Shown: positions 8,682 through 17,340 of the stretch, one piece after another
Position numbering within the stretch: position 1 is the stretch's first letter
Layout of the letters: each line of letters opens with the position of its first letter
Source of the DNA: Robertkochia solimangrovi
GTDB taxonomy: Bacteria; Bacteroidota; Bacteroidia; Flavobacteriales; Flavobacteriaceae
Length of the DNA stretch: 64,000 nt
NCBI RefSeq assembly: GCF_007279655.1
Contig: NZ_QKWN01000014.1
Coordinates: 1-64,000, forward strand
Reading direction: 5' to 3'
Program-made: the position numbers and the translations under genes
Notes under the pieces: model-generated
The model's database searches: none
What the model saw: the letters and a program-made list of their open reading frames with translations, nothing else
Told to the model about the DNA's origin: nothing

Positions 8682-11222
8682 TTAAAAAGGATAATTGATA
8701 CCAATATTGTAGACTGCGTTTCCAAAATTGTAATCATTGAACCAACGTTTGTTCCAATCGTATGCCGGGTTGTAGGTTTTAAATCCAATGTCAAATCTGA
8801 AAACAAAGAAATTGAAATCGTAGCGGAATCCGACTCCTGTTCCCAATGCGATGTCTGCAAGTGAATTTAAACTGTCGAATTTAGCCTCTTCCAGTGTGAT
8901 GTCGTCAAGCACATTCCAGATATTTCCGGCATCAGCAAAAAGAGCTCCCTTAAGGTCTCCGATCAAAGGAAACCGATACTCCAGGTTCATGGCGATCTTT
9001 AAGTTGGCTTCATTGAAATCATTCAGATTATTCGTAGATCCAGGTCCCAGGGAGTAGGCTTCCCAAGCCCTGTTGTCATTAGATCCACCTCCGAAATAAC
9101 TGCGCAGGAATGGTATGTTATTCGAGTTTCCATAGGGGATGGCTATTCCGAAGAACGTACGGAATGCCAGTACATTGTTCCGTGATACCTGCCAGTACTT
9201 TATATAATCGAACTCTGTTTTAACATACTGAGAGTACTGTACTCCAAATACAAGATTCTTGCCGTCTTCATTCTTATCGAAATTGATTATGCCTGCGAGC
9301 GCCTGCAAGGTGTTGCCGGCCAATTCCAGTTTTGTTCGGATCGAATAAAAGTTGTTGTCCTGAAATCCTCTTCGATTATTTTTTGACCAGGTGAAACTGG
9401 CAGAGAAGATCAGGTTGTTGGCCGTAAGTCGTTTTCTGCGCTCTTCAATACGGTTTACTTCTTCCAGTTCATCATTGGTAAGATCTATAGTATTATTCAA
9501 AGCGTCATTCGTGAATCCGGAAGTACCTTCCGGGATAATCAGATTACCGTTTTCATCAAAATAATCGGGATTGATCTCGTTTCTGTTATCATCTGCAATT
9601 CCGTTAAGATCGCTGTAGCTGTTACCGTAAACATCATAATACCTTTCAGGATTCAGATTTCGGATGTATTCAATATTAAAAAGATCGAAGATGTTCTTTC
9701 TCCAGTTGGTCGGACTCCAGCTGTAACGATAGTTCCCGTTGAGACTTTGCTTATCAAGTCCGATGTTTTTCTGAAAAATTGTACCCACAGACATTCTTGT
9801 TGACGGGGACATCGATTTTGGAATGAAACGGTTCGTATTGATCGGAGCGACGATCCTGGGGAAATTCAATCGCAGATCACCACCGAATTCAGCGATATTA
9901 AAGAATGCTGTACTTGTTTTATTGAGTTCTGATGAAGATCCAATAGTTCCTCTCAATGCCAGTTCGAGGGTTTCTGCTCCTCTGAAAACATTTCTGCTGA
10001 CCAGCGATGTGCTAAAAGACATTCCGATATCCTGAATATTTGAATGGGATACATCTGCATTGAAACCGAGGGAGAATCGCGGTCTTGCGGTCAGGTAAAT
10101 ATTGGTATTAAGCAGGGCATCGGTACTGTCAGCATACTGATAGGTGATGTTCGGATATTTGAACGTCATCAGGTTGTTGAGCTGTTTTGTAGTCAGTGAT
10201 CGGTCATTGTCTTTGTAGATGTCTCCCGGGTTGATGGCTACTGCATTCGTGAGTGCTTTTGGTTTGTATTTGAGATAGTCCTTGTACCAGATGATATAGC
10301 CGTCATGATGAATACTGTCCAGTTCTTCTGTGCCATCGCTGAATTTGAAATCTGCATAAATGTTTACATCATTGATTTGATGTACCCGATAGGGGATTTC
10401 ATTGACGGAATCACCTTCCCGCTGTACCATGTTCGTAACGTTGAGTTGTACGGGCATGAAGAAATCATCATTTTCTGGGATAGTGTCCGCTTTGATGTCG
10501 AAGGTGATTGAAGAAGGTTGAAACTTATAAACACCGTGATTGATAAAAAGATTGTTCAGTCGTTCGCGTTCCGCATTGAAATTATCGAGGTCAAATCGTT
10601 GTCCCTTGCGAATTCTGGACCTTCGCTGAAATCTCATATAGATGGAATCGAGTTCGGCGGAAGAGATGTCTCTTGAGATCGAATCAAGAAAATAGGGTCT
10701 GCCTGAATTTATTTTATAGACGAGTCCGGCCCGCCTTTCTTTAAAACCTGCTGTGTCGACCTCATAGGTTACTTCGTTGTTGAAATATCCCTGATTGTCA
10801 TAATATCGTTGTAACTGACCCGCGGTTTTTTCAGCTTTCTTCGGGTCGATGATCACCGGTGCTTCCCCTGTCGTTCTGAGCCAGTTTGCAAACCCTTTTT
10901 TATAATCAGCAATCTGAGCCAGCTGCTTTTCAGAGATTGTCCTTTCCAGAAAATTTATATGTTCTAACTGTTCCTGAAGCCGGGCGTCATAAAAGGAATC
11001 TGAATTTTTCTTGGCAAGATTGTAAATGTATAATCTTGTTTTGCTGTTGGGGCGTTGTATAAGAATACCTTCAACAACCGCGTCATTAACCCGATTTTCA
11101 TTTAATAATATGGTATTTTTGCGAAGTAACAGCTCATCTTCTTTAACCCTTTTTACAGGATTACAGGAGGCAAGAAGCAGAGCAATCAATAGGACCGATA
11201 TAGTTAAATGATAATACTTCAA
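8682..11222 (-). CDS. tamL: TamL-like lipidated Omp85-family outer-membrane protein
   Basis: An 846-residue BamA/TamA-superfamily protein. It starts with a lipoprotein signal peptide whose lipobox LASC puts the lipidated Cys at residue 20, which distinguishes the Bacteroidota variant TamL from unlipidated TamA. The first half carries POTRA-like modules (YYDNQGYFNNEVTYEVD near residue 140). The second half is a beta-barrel with Omp85 features (FLRSYFGGGSNDNRAW, LEYRFPL, FADAGNIW) and ends in a C-terminal Phe. TAM proteins take part in outer-membrane protein insertion or lipid transport. The only start compatible with the signal peptide is a TTG. Divergent from the methyltransferase gene. The tamB partner is not in the window. 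Confidence 0.88.
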   Translation of the reverse strand: MKYYHLTISVLLIALLLASCNPVKRVKEDELLLRKNTILLNENRVNDAVVEGILIQRPNSKTRLYIYNLAKKNSDSFYDARLQEQLEHINFLERTISEKQLAQIADYKKGFANWLRTTGEAPVIIDPKKAEKTAGQLQRYYDNQGYFNNEVTYEVDTAGFKERRAGLVYKINSGRPYFLDSISRDISSAELDSIYMRFQRRSRIRKGQRFDLDNFNAERERLNNLFINHGVYKFQPSSITFDIKADTIPENDDFFMPVQLNVTNMVQREGDSVNEIPYRVHQINDVNIYADFKFSDGTEELDSIHHDGYIIWYKDYLKYKPKALTNAVAINPGDIYKDNDRSLTTKQLNNLMTFKYPNITYQYADSTDALLNTNIYLTARPRFSLGFNADVSHSNIQDIGMSFSTSLVSRNVFRGAETLELALRGTIGSSSELNKTSTAFFNIAEFGGDLRLNFPRIVAPINTNRFIPKSMSPSTRMSVGTIFQKNIGLDKQSLNGNYRYSWSPTNWRKNIFDLFNIEYIRNLNPERYYDVYGNSYSDLNGIADDNRNEINPDYFDENGNLIIPEGTSGFTNDALNNTIDLTNDELEEVNRIEERRKRLTANNLIFSASFTWSKNNRRGFQDNNFYSIRTKLELAGNTLQALAGIINFDKNEDGKNLVFGVQYSQYVKTEFDYIKYWQVSRNNVLAFRTFFGIAIPYGNSNNIPFLRSYFGGGSNDNRAWEAYSLGPGSTNNLNDFNEANLKIAMNLEYRFPLIGDLKGALFADAGNIWNVLDDITLEEAKFDSLNSLADIALGTGVGFRYDFNFFVFRFDIGFKTYNPAYDWNKRWFNDYNFGNAVYNIGINYPF

Positions 11223-11248
11223 CCGGATTGTTAAATTTTAAATATGGT

Positions 11249-11256
11249 CAAAAATA
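11249..11256 (-). promoter_or_regulatory. -7 promoter element of tamL
   Basis: The minus strand reads TATTTTTG, 27 bases before the tamL TTG start. Its -33 region would fall inside the first codons of the divergent methyltransferase gene. Confidence 0.5.
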
Positions 11257-11266
11257 CACTATTTGT

Positions 11267-12007
11267 ATGGTTGGAAAAAGTGAAATAAAATTTATAAAAA
11301 GTCTGCATCAAAAAAAATACCGGATTTTAAATCAATGCTTTATTGCAGAAGGTGAAAAGGTGATCCGGGAATTGCTGGATTCGGATTTTGAATTGCAGAA
11401 GTTATACACGACCACTCCGGGTATTCTTGGGGTTTCCGAAGCATTTTCAACGAAGGTGTCCGAGGCGCAGCTCTCTCAGATCAGTGGTTTGAAAACACCT
11501 AATAAAGTTCTGGCGGTATTTAAAATGCGGCCTTCTGCCAAGGTTGATCCTCACGGCATTTGTCTTTTGCTGGATGATGTTCGTGATCCCGGTAATTTTG
11601 GGACCATCATCAGATTGTGTGATTGGTTTGGTGTTGATGATCTTGTATGTAGCCGGGAGACTGTTGATATGTATAACCCTAAGGTGGTGATGTCAACCAT
11701 GGGTTCTTTATCAAGAGTGAATATAGTCTATGTTGATCTTCCGGAATTTGTAAAAAATGATGGACGCCCCGTAGTCGTTACCAGGATGGAAGGAGAGAAT
11801 GTATACCGGGCTGACCTGGAGGAGAATGTTTTACTTGTTATGGGGAATGAGGCCAATGGAGTTTCAGAAACCATGATGAAGATCGCTTCAGGATCGCTCT
11901 CTATTCCAAGGTTCGGAAAACTACAGGAGACCGAAAGTCTCAACGTAGCAACAGCGACAGCTATATTGTTAAGTGAATACCGACGCAGAAGTATAAATGG
12001 TAAATAG
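11267..12007 (+). CDS. TrmH/SpoU-family RNA 2'-O-methyltransferase
   Basis: A 246-residue SPOUT-class enzyme that methylates a ribose 2'-OH in rRNA or tRNA using SAM. An N-terminal substrate-binding domain (residues 1-95, AEGEKVIRELL) precedes the knotted catalytic domain, with all three SpoU motifs: LDDVRDPGNFGTIIR, LVMGNEANGVS and ESLNVATATAILLSEY. The start is set at the ATG at 11267, where family similarity begins, rather than the alternative 13 codons upstream. The RNA target cannot be told from sequence. It is divergent from tamL; in flavobacteria I recall this gene next to tamL, porT and ubiE. Confidence 0.92.
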   Translation: MVGKSEIKFIKSLHQKKYRILNQCFIAEGEKVIRELLDSDFELQKLYTTTPGILGVSEAFSTKVSEAQLSQISGLKTPNKVLAVFKMRPSAKVDPHGICLLLDDVRDPGNFGTIIRLCDWFGVDDLVCSRETVDMYNPKVVMSTMGSLSRVNIVYVDLPEFVKNDGRPVVVTRMEGENVYRADLEENVLLVMGNEANGVSETMMKIASGSLSIPRFGKLQETESLNVATATAILLSEYRRRSINGK

Positions 12008-12123
12008 CATTAAGGAATTGTCCTACTTTATTAAATTTTTATATATTGGGCTTTAGAGGTGTTCTATATTCGTACTGATGACATTGACAGGCAGAATATG
12101 TAACCTCTTCATAGCCAAAGACG

Positions 12124-14898
12124 ATGAACCAATCAAACCCGGAACCAAATAATAATTGTCTGCAACACACAAGCCCATTCTCTTTTCCGGAATGGACTTC
12201 CTTTAAATTTCCCTGGAGGTCATATCAGCAGCGGGTGCTCGATGAATTGAATACGCATTTAGATGATCAGCATCTGCATATAGTAGCTCCACCAGGATCC
12301 GGTAAAACGGTACTTGGACTTGAAGTAGTCTTACGACTGAATAAGCCGACTCTCATATTGGCGCCTACTATTGCCATAAGAAATCAATGGATAAACAGGT
12401 TTTGCGAACTTTTTCTGGGTTGTAAAGAACGTCCGGATTGGATCTCTGTTGATGTGAGGGATCCTGGTTTTTTAACCGTATCCACATATCAGGCTTTGCA
12501 CGCTGCAATCACCGGAGAAAATGAACCAGATTTCGACGAGGAGGAACAATATGAAGTACTGTCAAACGGAGAAGATGCAAAAGGTGAAGAAGAACAAAGT
12601 GTTATACTTTCTTTAAAGAAAGCCGGGGTAAAGGTGTTGGTGGTAGATGAGGCGCATCATCTGAAGAATGCATGGTGGAAAACGCTGGATAGGGTTAAAC
12701 TCGAACTCGATCCTATAGTGGTCGGACTCACAGCGACACCACCTTATGATGTGACCGGGTTGGAATGGGAGCGCTATATTGAACTTAACGGTCCCGTGGA
12801 TGCCGAGATTACCATTCCCGAACTGGTTGGAGAAGGAGATCTGTGTCCTCATCAGGATTATGTATACTTTTCTCTTCCTACTTCCTCGGAATTGGAAAAG
12901 ATCAACTCTTACCGCAATAGAATGCAAAAACTGCGTTACGAAATTTTTTCTGACGACCAGTTGATCAACGCTCTTCAAAGTCATCCTGTATATGCTGTAC
13001 CCGGTGAGAAGCTGGAATGGATATACACCAATCTGGAGTTCTATTCTGCAATATTGATCTTTATGAACTATCAGGGTTTTCCGCCAACAGCGTATCATAG
13101 GGAAGTCATTGGAGATAAATCTTTAGAGATTCCATTGCTGAATGATGAGTGGTTGGAACTATTGCTGGTCTTTTATTTGTTTCACGATGAAAGGCAGGAC
13201 CCGGTACTGATCGAACACCGGGAAACCCTGTCGCGTAAACTGAAACATCACGGGATACTGAAACATCGCAGGGTGAAGTTCAGCGTGGATGAAAAGTTGG
13301 TTGGTTATCTCAGTAGAAGCAGGAGTAAGCTGGAAAGTGTTTCGGAGATCACGAACTTTGAATATGATTCCATGGGGCGGGATCTTAGAATGGTGATTCT
13401 GACCGATTATATCCGCAGCGAATTTTTGAGTGAAGCTCCGGTTAATGATCTGCCTTTAGAAAAGATGGGGGTAGTGCCAGTCTTTGAAAAACTAAGACGT
13501 GATCATCATAATGCTATTAAATTAGGGGTGCTTTGTGGGTCTCTGGTGATATTACCTGTGTCTGCAATTGCATCATTTGAATTTTTAGCCAGGTCTTATG
13601 GTATCGATGCCTTAACGTTTGATCCCTTGCCGTATGATAATTCGTATTGTGTTCTGGCCTTGAATGACGGAGTACGGCATAGCGTGGTAAATTTGGTTAC
13701 ACAGATCTTTCAGCAAGGTCAGATTGAAGTTTTAGTGGGAACCAAATCACTACTGGGTGAAGGATGGGATGCACCTGCTATCAATTCTTTGATCATGGCA
13801 AGCACGGTAGGTTCGTTTGTTATGTCAAATCAGATGCGGGGAAGAGCCATTCGTACAGATTTGAAGGCGCCATACAAAGTAAGCAATATCTGGCATCTGG
13901 TTTGTTTGGATCCGGAAAAACGAGATGGCGGAGAAGATTTTAAAATGCTAAACAGACGGTTCAAAACTTTTTCCGGAGTGTCGGATGATGGGAATTGCAG
14001 GATAGAGAACGGAATTGGCAGGTTGGGAATTACTACAGAAGGGATCGATTTGGAAGCTATTCCGGATTTGAATAAAAGGACACTTTCCAATGCCGGAGAT
14101 CGAACCCGTCTGGCGAAATCCTGGGATATTGGATTGAAAGGCGGTGTGCGGATGGTGGAAGAAATTAAAGTGCCGTTTCGAGATGAAGAGTCCTATGGCG
14201 CGGTTACTTCCTTTTATTTTCGGAAGACGATTAAATATGTCGCATGGACAACCGGATCGGCATTGTTTGCCTTTGTTGCGGATGCTTTACAGGTGATCAG
14301 AAAGTTTTCGGGATTGATGCGCTCTCAATTCGAGCTTTCCATACTATTTTGGATTGCTGGTGGTTTTGCAACATTGCTTTTTGGAAGGGCAACATTAAAA
14401 TCGTTAATAATGTTTTTAAAATATAGGGATATCTCCAGAGATTTTAATGCCATAGGTATTGCGTTGAAGGAAACCCTTGTGCAAACAGGGGCTATTTCAT
14501 CACCCCCGAGTTCATTGGAGGTTGTGACACAATCTGATGGCAATGGTGTGATCTTCTGTAATCTGAAAGGGGGAACTACCTATGAGAAGTCATTGTTCGT
14601 AGATGCGATGCAGGAGATTCTGGACGGTGTTCGAAATCCTCGGTATGTCATCATTCGAAAAAGTTCTTTTTTTGAATTGTATGGGCAAGAAGACTTTCAT
14701 GCGGTCCCGGAATCAATCGGTAGTCACAAGCGTAAAGCTGAAATATTCCGAAAAGAATGGGTGAAAAATGTCGGTAGATGCAATCTTATCTATACCAGAA
14801 ACCTTGAAGGGCGTAAAATATTATTGAAAGCTCGATTCAAGGCATTATCATCCGAATTTCTGCATAGAACGGAACGTATCAATAGCTGGAAAATGTAA
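12124..14898 (+). CDS. membrane-anchored superfamily 2 DEAD/DEAH helicase
   Basis: A 924-residue protein with a complete SF2 ATPase core: Walker A APPGSGKT (residues 55-62), DEAH (175-178) within VLVVDEAHHLKNAWW, motif III GLTATPP (201-207), motif V GTKSLLGEGWDAP (near 540) and motif VI QMRGRAIR (near 570). An acidic insert (residues 133-158) precedes the DEAH box. After the core come two hydrophobic segments (about 704-725 and 738-760), then a C-terminal domain of about 140 residues with YVIIRKSSFFELYGQ, HAVPESIGSHKRKAEIF and an arginine-rich end. I recall helicases with similar tails in other phyla, but know no function. It sits alone between genes that usually neighbour each other, suggesting insertion. 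A defence or nucleic-acid-processing role at the membrane is inference. Confidence 0.85.
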   Translation: MNQSNPEPNNNCLQHTSPFSFPEWTSFKFPWRSYQQRVLDELNTHLDDQHLHIVAPPGSGKTVLGLEVVLRLNKPTLILAPTIAIRNQWINRFCELFLGCKERPDWISVDVRDPGFLTVSTYQALHAAITGENEPDFDEEEQYEVLSNGEDAKGEEEQSVILSLKKAGVKVLVVDEAHHLKNAWWKTLDRVKLELDPIVVGLTATPPYDVTGLEWERYIELNGPVDAEITIPELVGEGDLCPHQDYVYFSLPTSSELEKINSYRNRMQKLRYEIFSDDQLINALQSHPVYAVPGEKLEWIYTNLEFYSAILIFMNYQGFPPTAYHREVIGDKSLEIPLLNDEWLELLLVFYLFHDERQDPVLIEHRETLSRKLKHHGILKHRRVKFSVDEKLVGYLSRSRSKLESVSEITNFEYDSMGRDLRMVILTDYIRSEFLSEAPVNDLPLEKMGVVPVFEKLRRDHHNAIKLGVLCGSLVILPVSAIASFEFLARSYGIDALTFDPLPYDNSYCVLALNDGVRHSVVNLVTQIFQQGQIEVLVGTKSLLGEGWDAPAINSLIMASTVGSFVMSNQMRGRAIRTDLKAPYKVSNIWHLVCLDPEKRDGGEDFKMLNRRFKTFSGVSDDGNCRIENGIGRLGITTEGIDLEAIPDLNKRTLSNAGDRTRLAKSWDIGLKGGVRMVEEIKVPFRDEESYGAVTSFYFRKTIKYVAWTTGSALFAFVADALQVIRKFSGLMRSQFELSILFWIAGGFATLLFGRATLKSLIMFLKYRDISRDFNAIGIALKETLVQTGAISSPPSSLEVVTQSDGNGVIFCNLKGGTTYEKSLFVDAMQEILDGVRNPRYVIIRKSSFFELYGQEDFHAVPESIGSHKRKAEIFRKEWVKNVGRCNLIYTRNLEGRKILLKARFKALSSEFLHRTERINSWKM

Positions 14899-14916
14899 TG
14901 TTAGCAGCCTGGAAGC

Positions 14917-15615
14917 CTATTCAAAAGTAAAGTTTATAAATACTGCACGGGTATAGAGGCCGTCGATGTTTCCTGTCCATGGACTATTAGGGTCGGCATC
15001 CCTTACCAATTCGTCACTCATGGCAAATACTCCTCGGATCGAAGGTGAAAACTTGAAATAATGCAGGTAGAAGTCGATTCCAAATCCAAGCTCATAATAA
15101 TAGGTGTTCTTTTTCATCCGGAACTGTCCTCTTGAGTTATCAGATTTATTATCCTGTTCACTGCTAAGGTTCAGGGAGGTTGATAATCCTCCAACGATAT
15201 AAGGTTTAAAATTTCCCAGACGTTTGGTACTGGCCTTAAGTAATAAAGGGATGTGTATGTAAGTGGATTTGGTCTCTCTTAAGTAATCATCAACATTCGA
15301 GAAATTAGGGAAGCCGATATTTCTCTGGGTGTAAAAGAGTCCGGGCTCTAATCTGAGGTCAAAATAGTCGTTTAAGCGTAATTCACCAATAAGCCCCACA
15401 TTAAATCCGGTTGATTTCCCGTCCAGAATATAGATGCCATCATCTTCAATATAGTCTACTTTAAAACCATATTGGTTAAATCCGAGATAATATCCCCAGT
15501 TAACAAGCTTTTTGTCCTCATTTTCGAGGTTAAGAATGGGGTTTTCGTTGAATTGTGAGTAGGCGGAAAATATTCCTCCGCATATCAGTATACCTAAGAA
15601 TACAAGTTTTTTCAC
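14917..15615 (-). CDS. porT: PorT-family outer-membrane protein of the type IX secretion system
   Basis: A 232-residue protein: a signal peptide (MKKLVFLGILICGGIFSAYSQ) followed by a beta-barrel of alternating strands, with LRLEPGLFYTQRNIGFP, YVLGF-type repeats and a terminal aromatic strand (AVFINFTFE). PorT/SprT proteins are needed for type IX secretion and gliding in flavobacteria. The identification rests on length, barrel pattern and position immediately downstream of ubiE, which I recall as the usual place for porT. The only usable start is a GTG at 15615; the nearest upstream ATG is out of frame and closes quickly. Confidence 0.75.
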   Translation of the reverse strand: MKKLVFLGILICGGIFSAYSQFNENPILNLENEDKKLVNWGYYLGFNQYGFKVDYIEDDGIYILDGKSTGFNVGLIGELRLNDYFDLRLEPGLFYTQRNIGFPNFSNVDDYLRETKSTYIHIPLLLKASTKRLGNFKPYIVGGLSTSLNLSSEQDNKSDNSRGQFRMKKNTYYYELGFGIDFYLHYFKFSPSIRGVFAMSDELVRDADPNSPWTGNIDGLYTRAVFINFTFE

Positions 15616-15674
15616 GAGTTAGTCGGTTTTATCATGGTAGGGACGAATATAATCACTTTTTACTTAAGGGATTA

Positions 15675-16409
15675 TCATTTCTTTGATCCCGAATAAATAG
15701 AAGCAACACCAAAAGTTTGCGGTCTATCGTTAACATTTATAAACCCAATTTTACGCAAAATATTGTTGAAATCCTCACCAAAAGGAAAAACGGACGCAGA
15801 TTCCGATAAATAGGCATATGCGGAACGATCTTTGGAGAATACCCTGCCAATCGCAGGAAGTATATGTCTGGTATAGAGCTGATATCCCTGTTTAAAAGGG
15901 CTGGCGGTAGGTACAGAGGTTTCCAGAACCACAAAAAGACCACCAGGTTTAAGCACGCGATAGATCTCTGAAAGTCCTTTTTCCAGATTTTCAAAATTTC
16001 TTACCCCAAAGGCAACACTGATAGCATCAAAGGAATTGTCTTCAAATGGTAATGCTTCACTGTCACCGGTAACTGTATTTATTTTATCGGTCAGATCTTT
16101 TTTAGTGATTTTTTGGCGGGCAATTTCCAGCATTCCCGGAGATATATCCAGTCCGGTAATATCCGTGGCTTCGGTTTTTTCTGCAAAACTGATAGCCAGA
16201 TCTCCGGTTCCGGTCGCGATATCAAGAATGCTTTTTGCCCCGTGATCGCGGACCATCTTAACCACTTTTTTTCTCCATGTAGTATCAATTCCAAAGGAAA
16301 TAACCCGGTTTAACCCGTCATAAGTCTCAGAGATGTTATCGAACATCTGCGTTACCTGCTGTTTTTTACCCAGTTCAGAATCCTTATATGGAGTTACTTT
16401 TTTGCTCAT
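15675..16409 (-). CDS. ubiE: demethylmenaquinone methyltransferase
   Basis: A 244-residue SAM-dependent C-methyltransferase that performs the last step of menaquinone synthesis, the respiratory quinone expected in this phylum. Motifs are the glycine-rich LDIATGTGDLAISF (SAM site), GDSEALPFEDNSFDAISVAFGVRN, which is diagnostic of UbiE/MenG, and YRVLKPGGLFVVLE. A TATCTTTG promoter element lies 15 bases before the ATG, and porT follows 59 bases downstream, probably in one transcript. Confidence 0.96.
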   Translation of the reverse strand: MSKKVTPYKDSELGKKQQVTQMFDNISETYDGLNRVISFGIDTTWRKKVVKMVRDHGAKSILDIATGTGDLAISFAEKTEATDITGLDISPGMLEIARQKITKKDLTDKINTVTGDSEALPFEDNSFDAISVAFGVRNFENLEKGLSEIYRVLKPGGLFVVLETSVPTASPFKQGYQLYTRHILPAIGRVFSKDRSAYAYLSESASVFPFGEDFNNILRKIGFINVNDRPQTFGVASIYSGSKK

Positions 16410-16423
16410 GAAAAATTTTTTGG

Positions 16424-16431
16424 CAAAGATA
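16424..16431 (-). promoter_or_regulatory. -7 promoter element of ubiE-porT
   Basis: The minus strand reads TATCTTTG, an exact TAnnTTTG match, 15 bases from the ubiE ATG, implying a very short leader. Confidence 0.6.
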
Positions 16432-16510
16432 CTATTTCGAAAACACTGATGTTCCCATTCGACTTCAAATTTAACAGATAAGTTTTAAACCGTATCGCAT
16501 CGAAAATAGA

Positions 16511-17147
16511 AAACAGAAAACGGAATACGGTTTACTGTATTGCTGTTTTTATGTTACGAAGTTACAAAGTGACGGGTGTCAGAAGACAAAGAACGGAAAA
16601 CAGTTTACTGGGTTAGTTTTTACCACTTCACGTCTTCACTGCCTAGTGCATACCCCATCAATTCTTAATTTTCAATTCTCAATTAAATCGACGCTAGAAG
16701 TCAGTAAACAGAAAACGGAATACGGTTTACTGTATTACCGTTTTTATGTTACGAAGTTACAAAGTAACGGGTGTCAGAAGACAAAGAACGGAAAACAGTT
16801 TACTGGGTTAGTTTTTACCACTTCACGTCTTCACTGCCTAGTGCATACCCCATCAATTCTTAATTTTCAATTCTCAATTAAATCGACGCTAGAAGTCAGT
16901 AAGCAGAAAACGGAATACGGTTTACTGCATTACTGTTTTTATGTTACGAAGTTACAAAGTTACGGGTGTCAGAAGACAAAGAACGGAAAACAGTTTACTG
17001 GGTTAGTTTTTACCACTTCACGTCTTCACTGCCTAGCGCATACCCCATCAATTCTTAATTTTCAATTCTCAATTAAATCGACGCTAGAAGTCAGTAAACA
17101 GAAAACGGAATACGGTTTACTGTATTACTGTTTTTATGTAAAGAAGT
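16511..17147. repeat. 195-bp tandem repeat array, about 3.3 copies
   Basis: The block starting AAACAGAAAACGGAATACGG recurs at 16511, 16706, 16901 and 17096, an exact 195-base period. The first three copies are full length and differ at only a few bases each; the fourth breaks off near 17147. The unit contains a GTTACGAAGTTACAAAG segment, a TTTACTGTATTACTG segment and an AATTCTTAATTTTCAATTCTCAATT segment. Because 195 is divisible by three, one frame stays open through all copies. That reading frame has no ribosome-binding context and no protein-like composition, so I do not call a gene. Confidence 0.92.
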
Positions 17148-17195
17148 TACAATGTGACATCGTAACCCGTAACACGTAACACCTCGTAACCTAAA
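17148..17195. repeat. GTAAC-word tail of the repeat array
   Basis: The array runs out into CGTAACCCGTAACACGTAAC words, the same vocabulary as at 113-340 and at the end of 22640-22795. Confidence 0.55.
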
Positions 17196-17308
17196 ATCTT
17201 CGTTGAAAATGATTGTTGTTTGTACCTCCTGTTCTGAAGTTTGTTTCCATTTGGTCGGGGCAGTTTTGAATATCATCGCTAAACTTCGTAGGAAACTTAT
17301 ATTTAATA

Positions 17309-17316
17309 TATATTTG
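17309..17316 (+). promoter_or_regulatory. -7 promoter element of trkAH
   Basis: TATATTTG, an exact TAnnTTTG match, lies 25 bases before the trkA ATG. It lies downstream of the in-frame codons before 17341, which supports the later start. Confidence 0.6.
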
Positions 17317-17340
17317 CAGCTTAATAGCACGTATACTTCA

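Noticed and set aside
12613-13098. A 161-codon minus-strand frame
   Set aside because: It lies antisense to the helicase core, whose motifs are intact; no independent evidence.
16646-17179. A 177-codon plus-strand frame with a 65-residue internal repeat
   Set aside because: It is open only because the 195-bp repeat is divisible by three. Composition is not protein-like, it lacks ribosome-binding context, and it is made of low-complexity intergenic words.
16511-17195. Possible CRISPR array
   Set aside because: The period is 195 bases with no unique spacers, and no cas genes are present.
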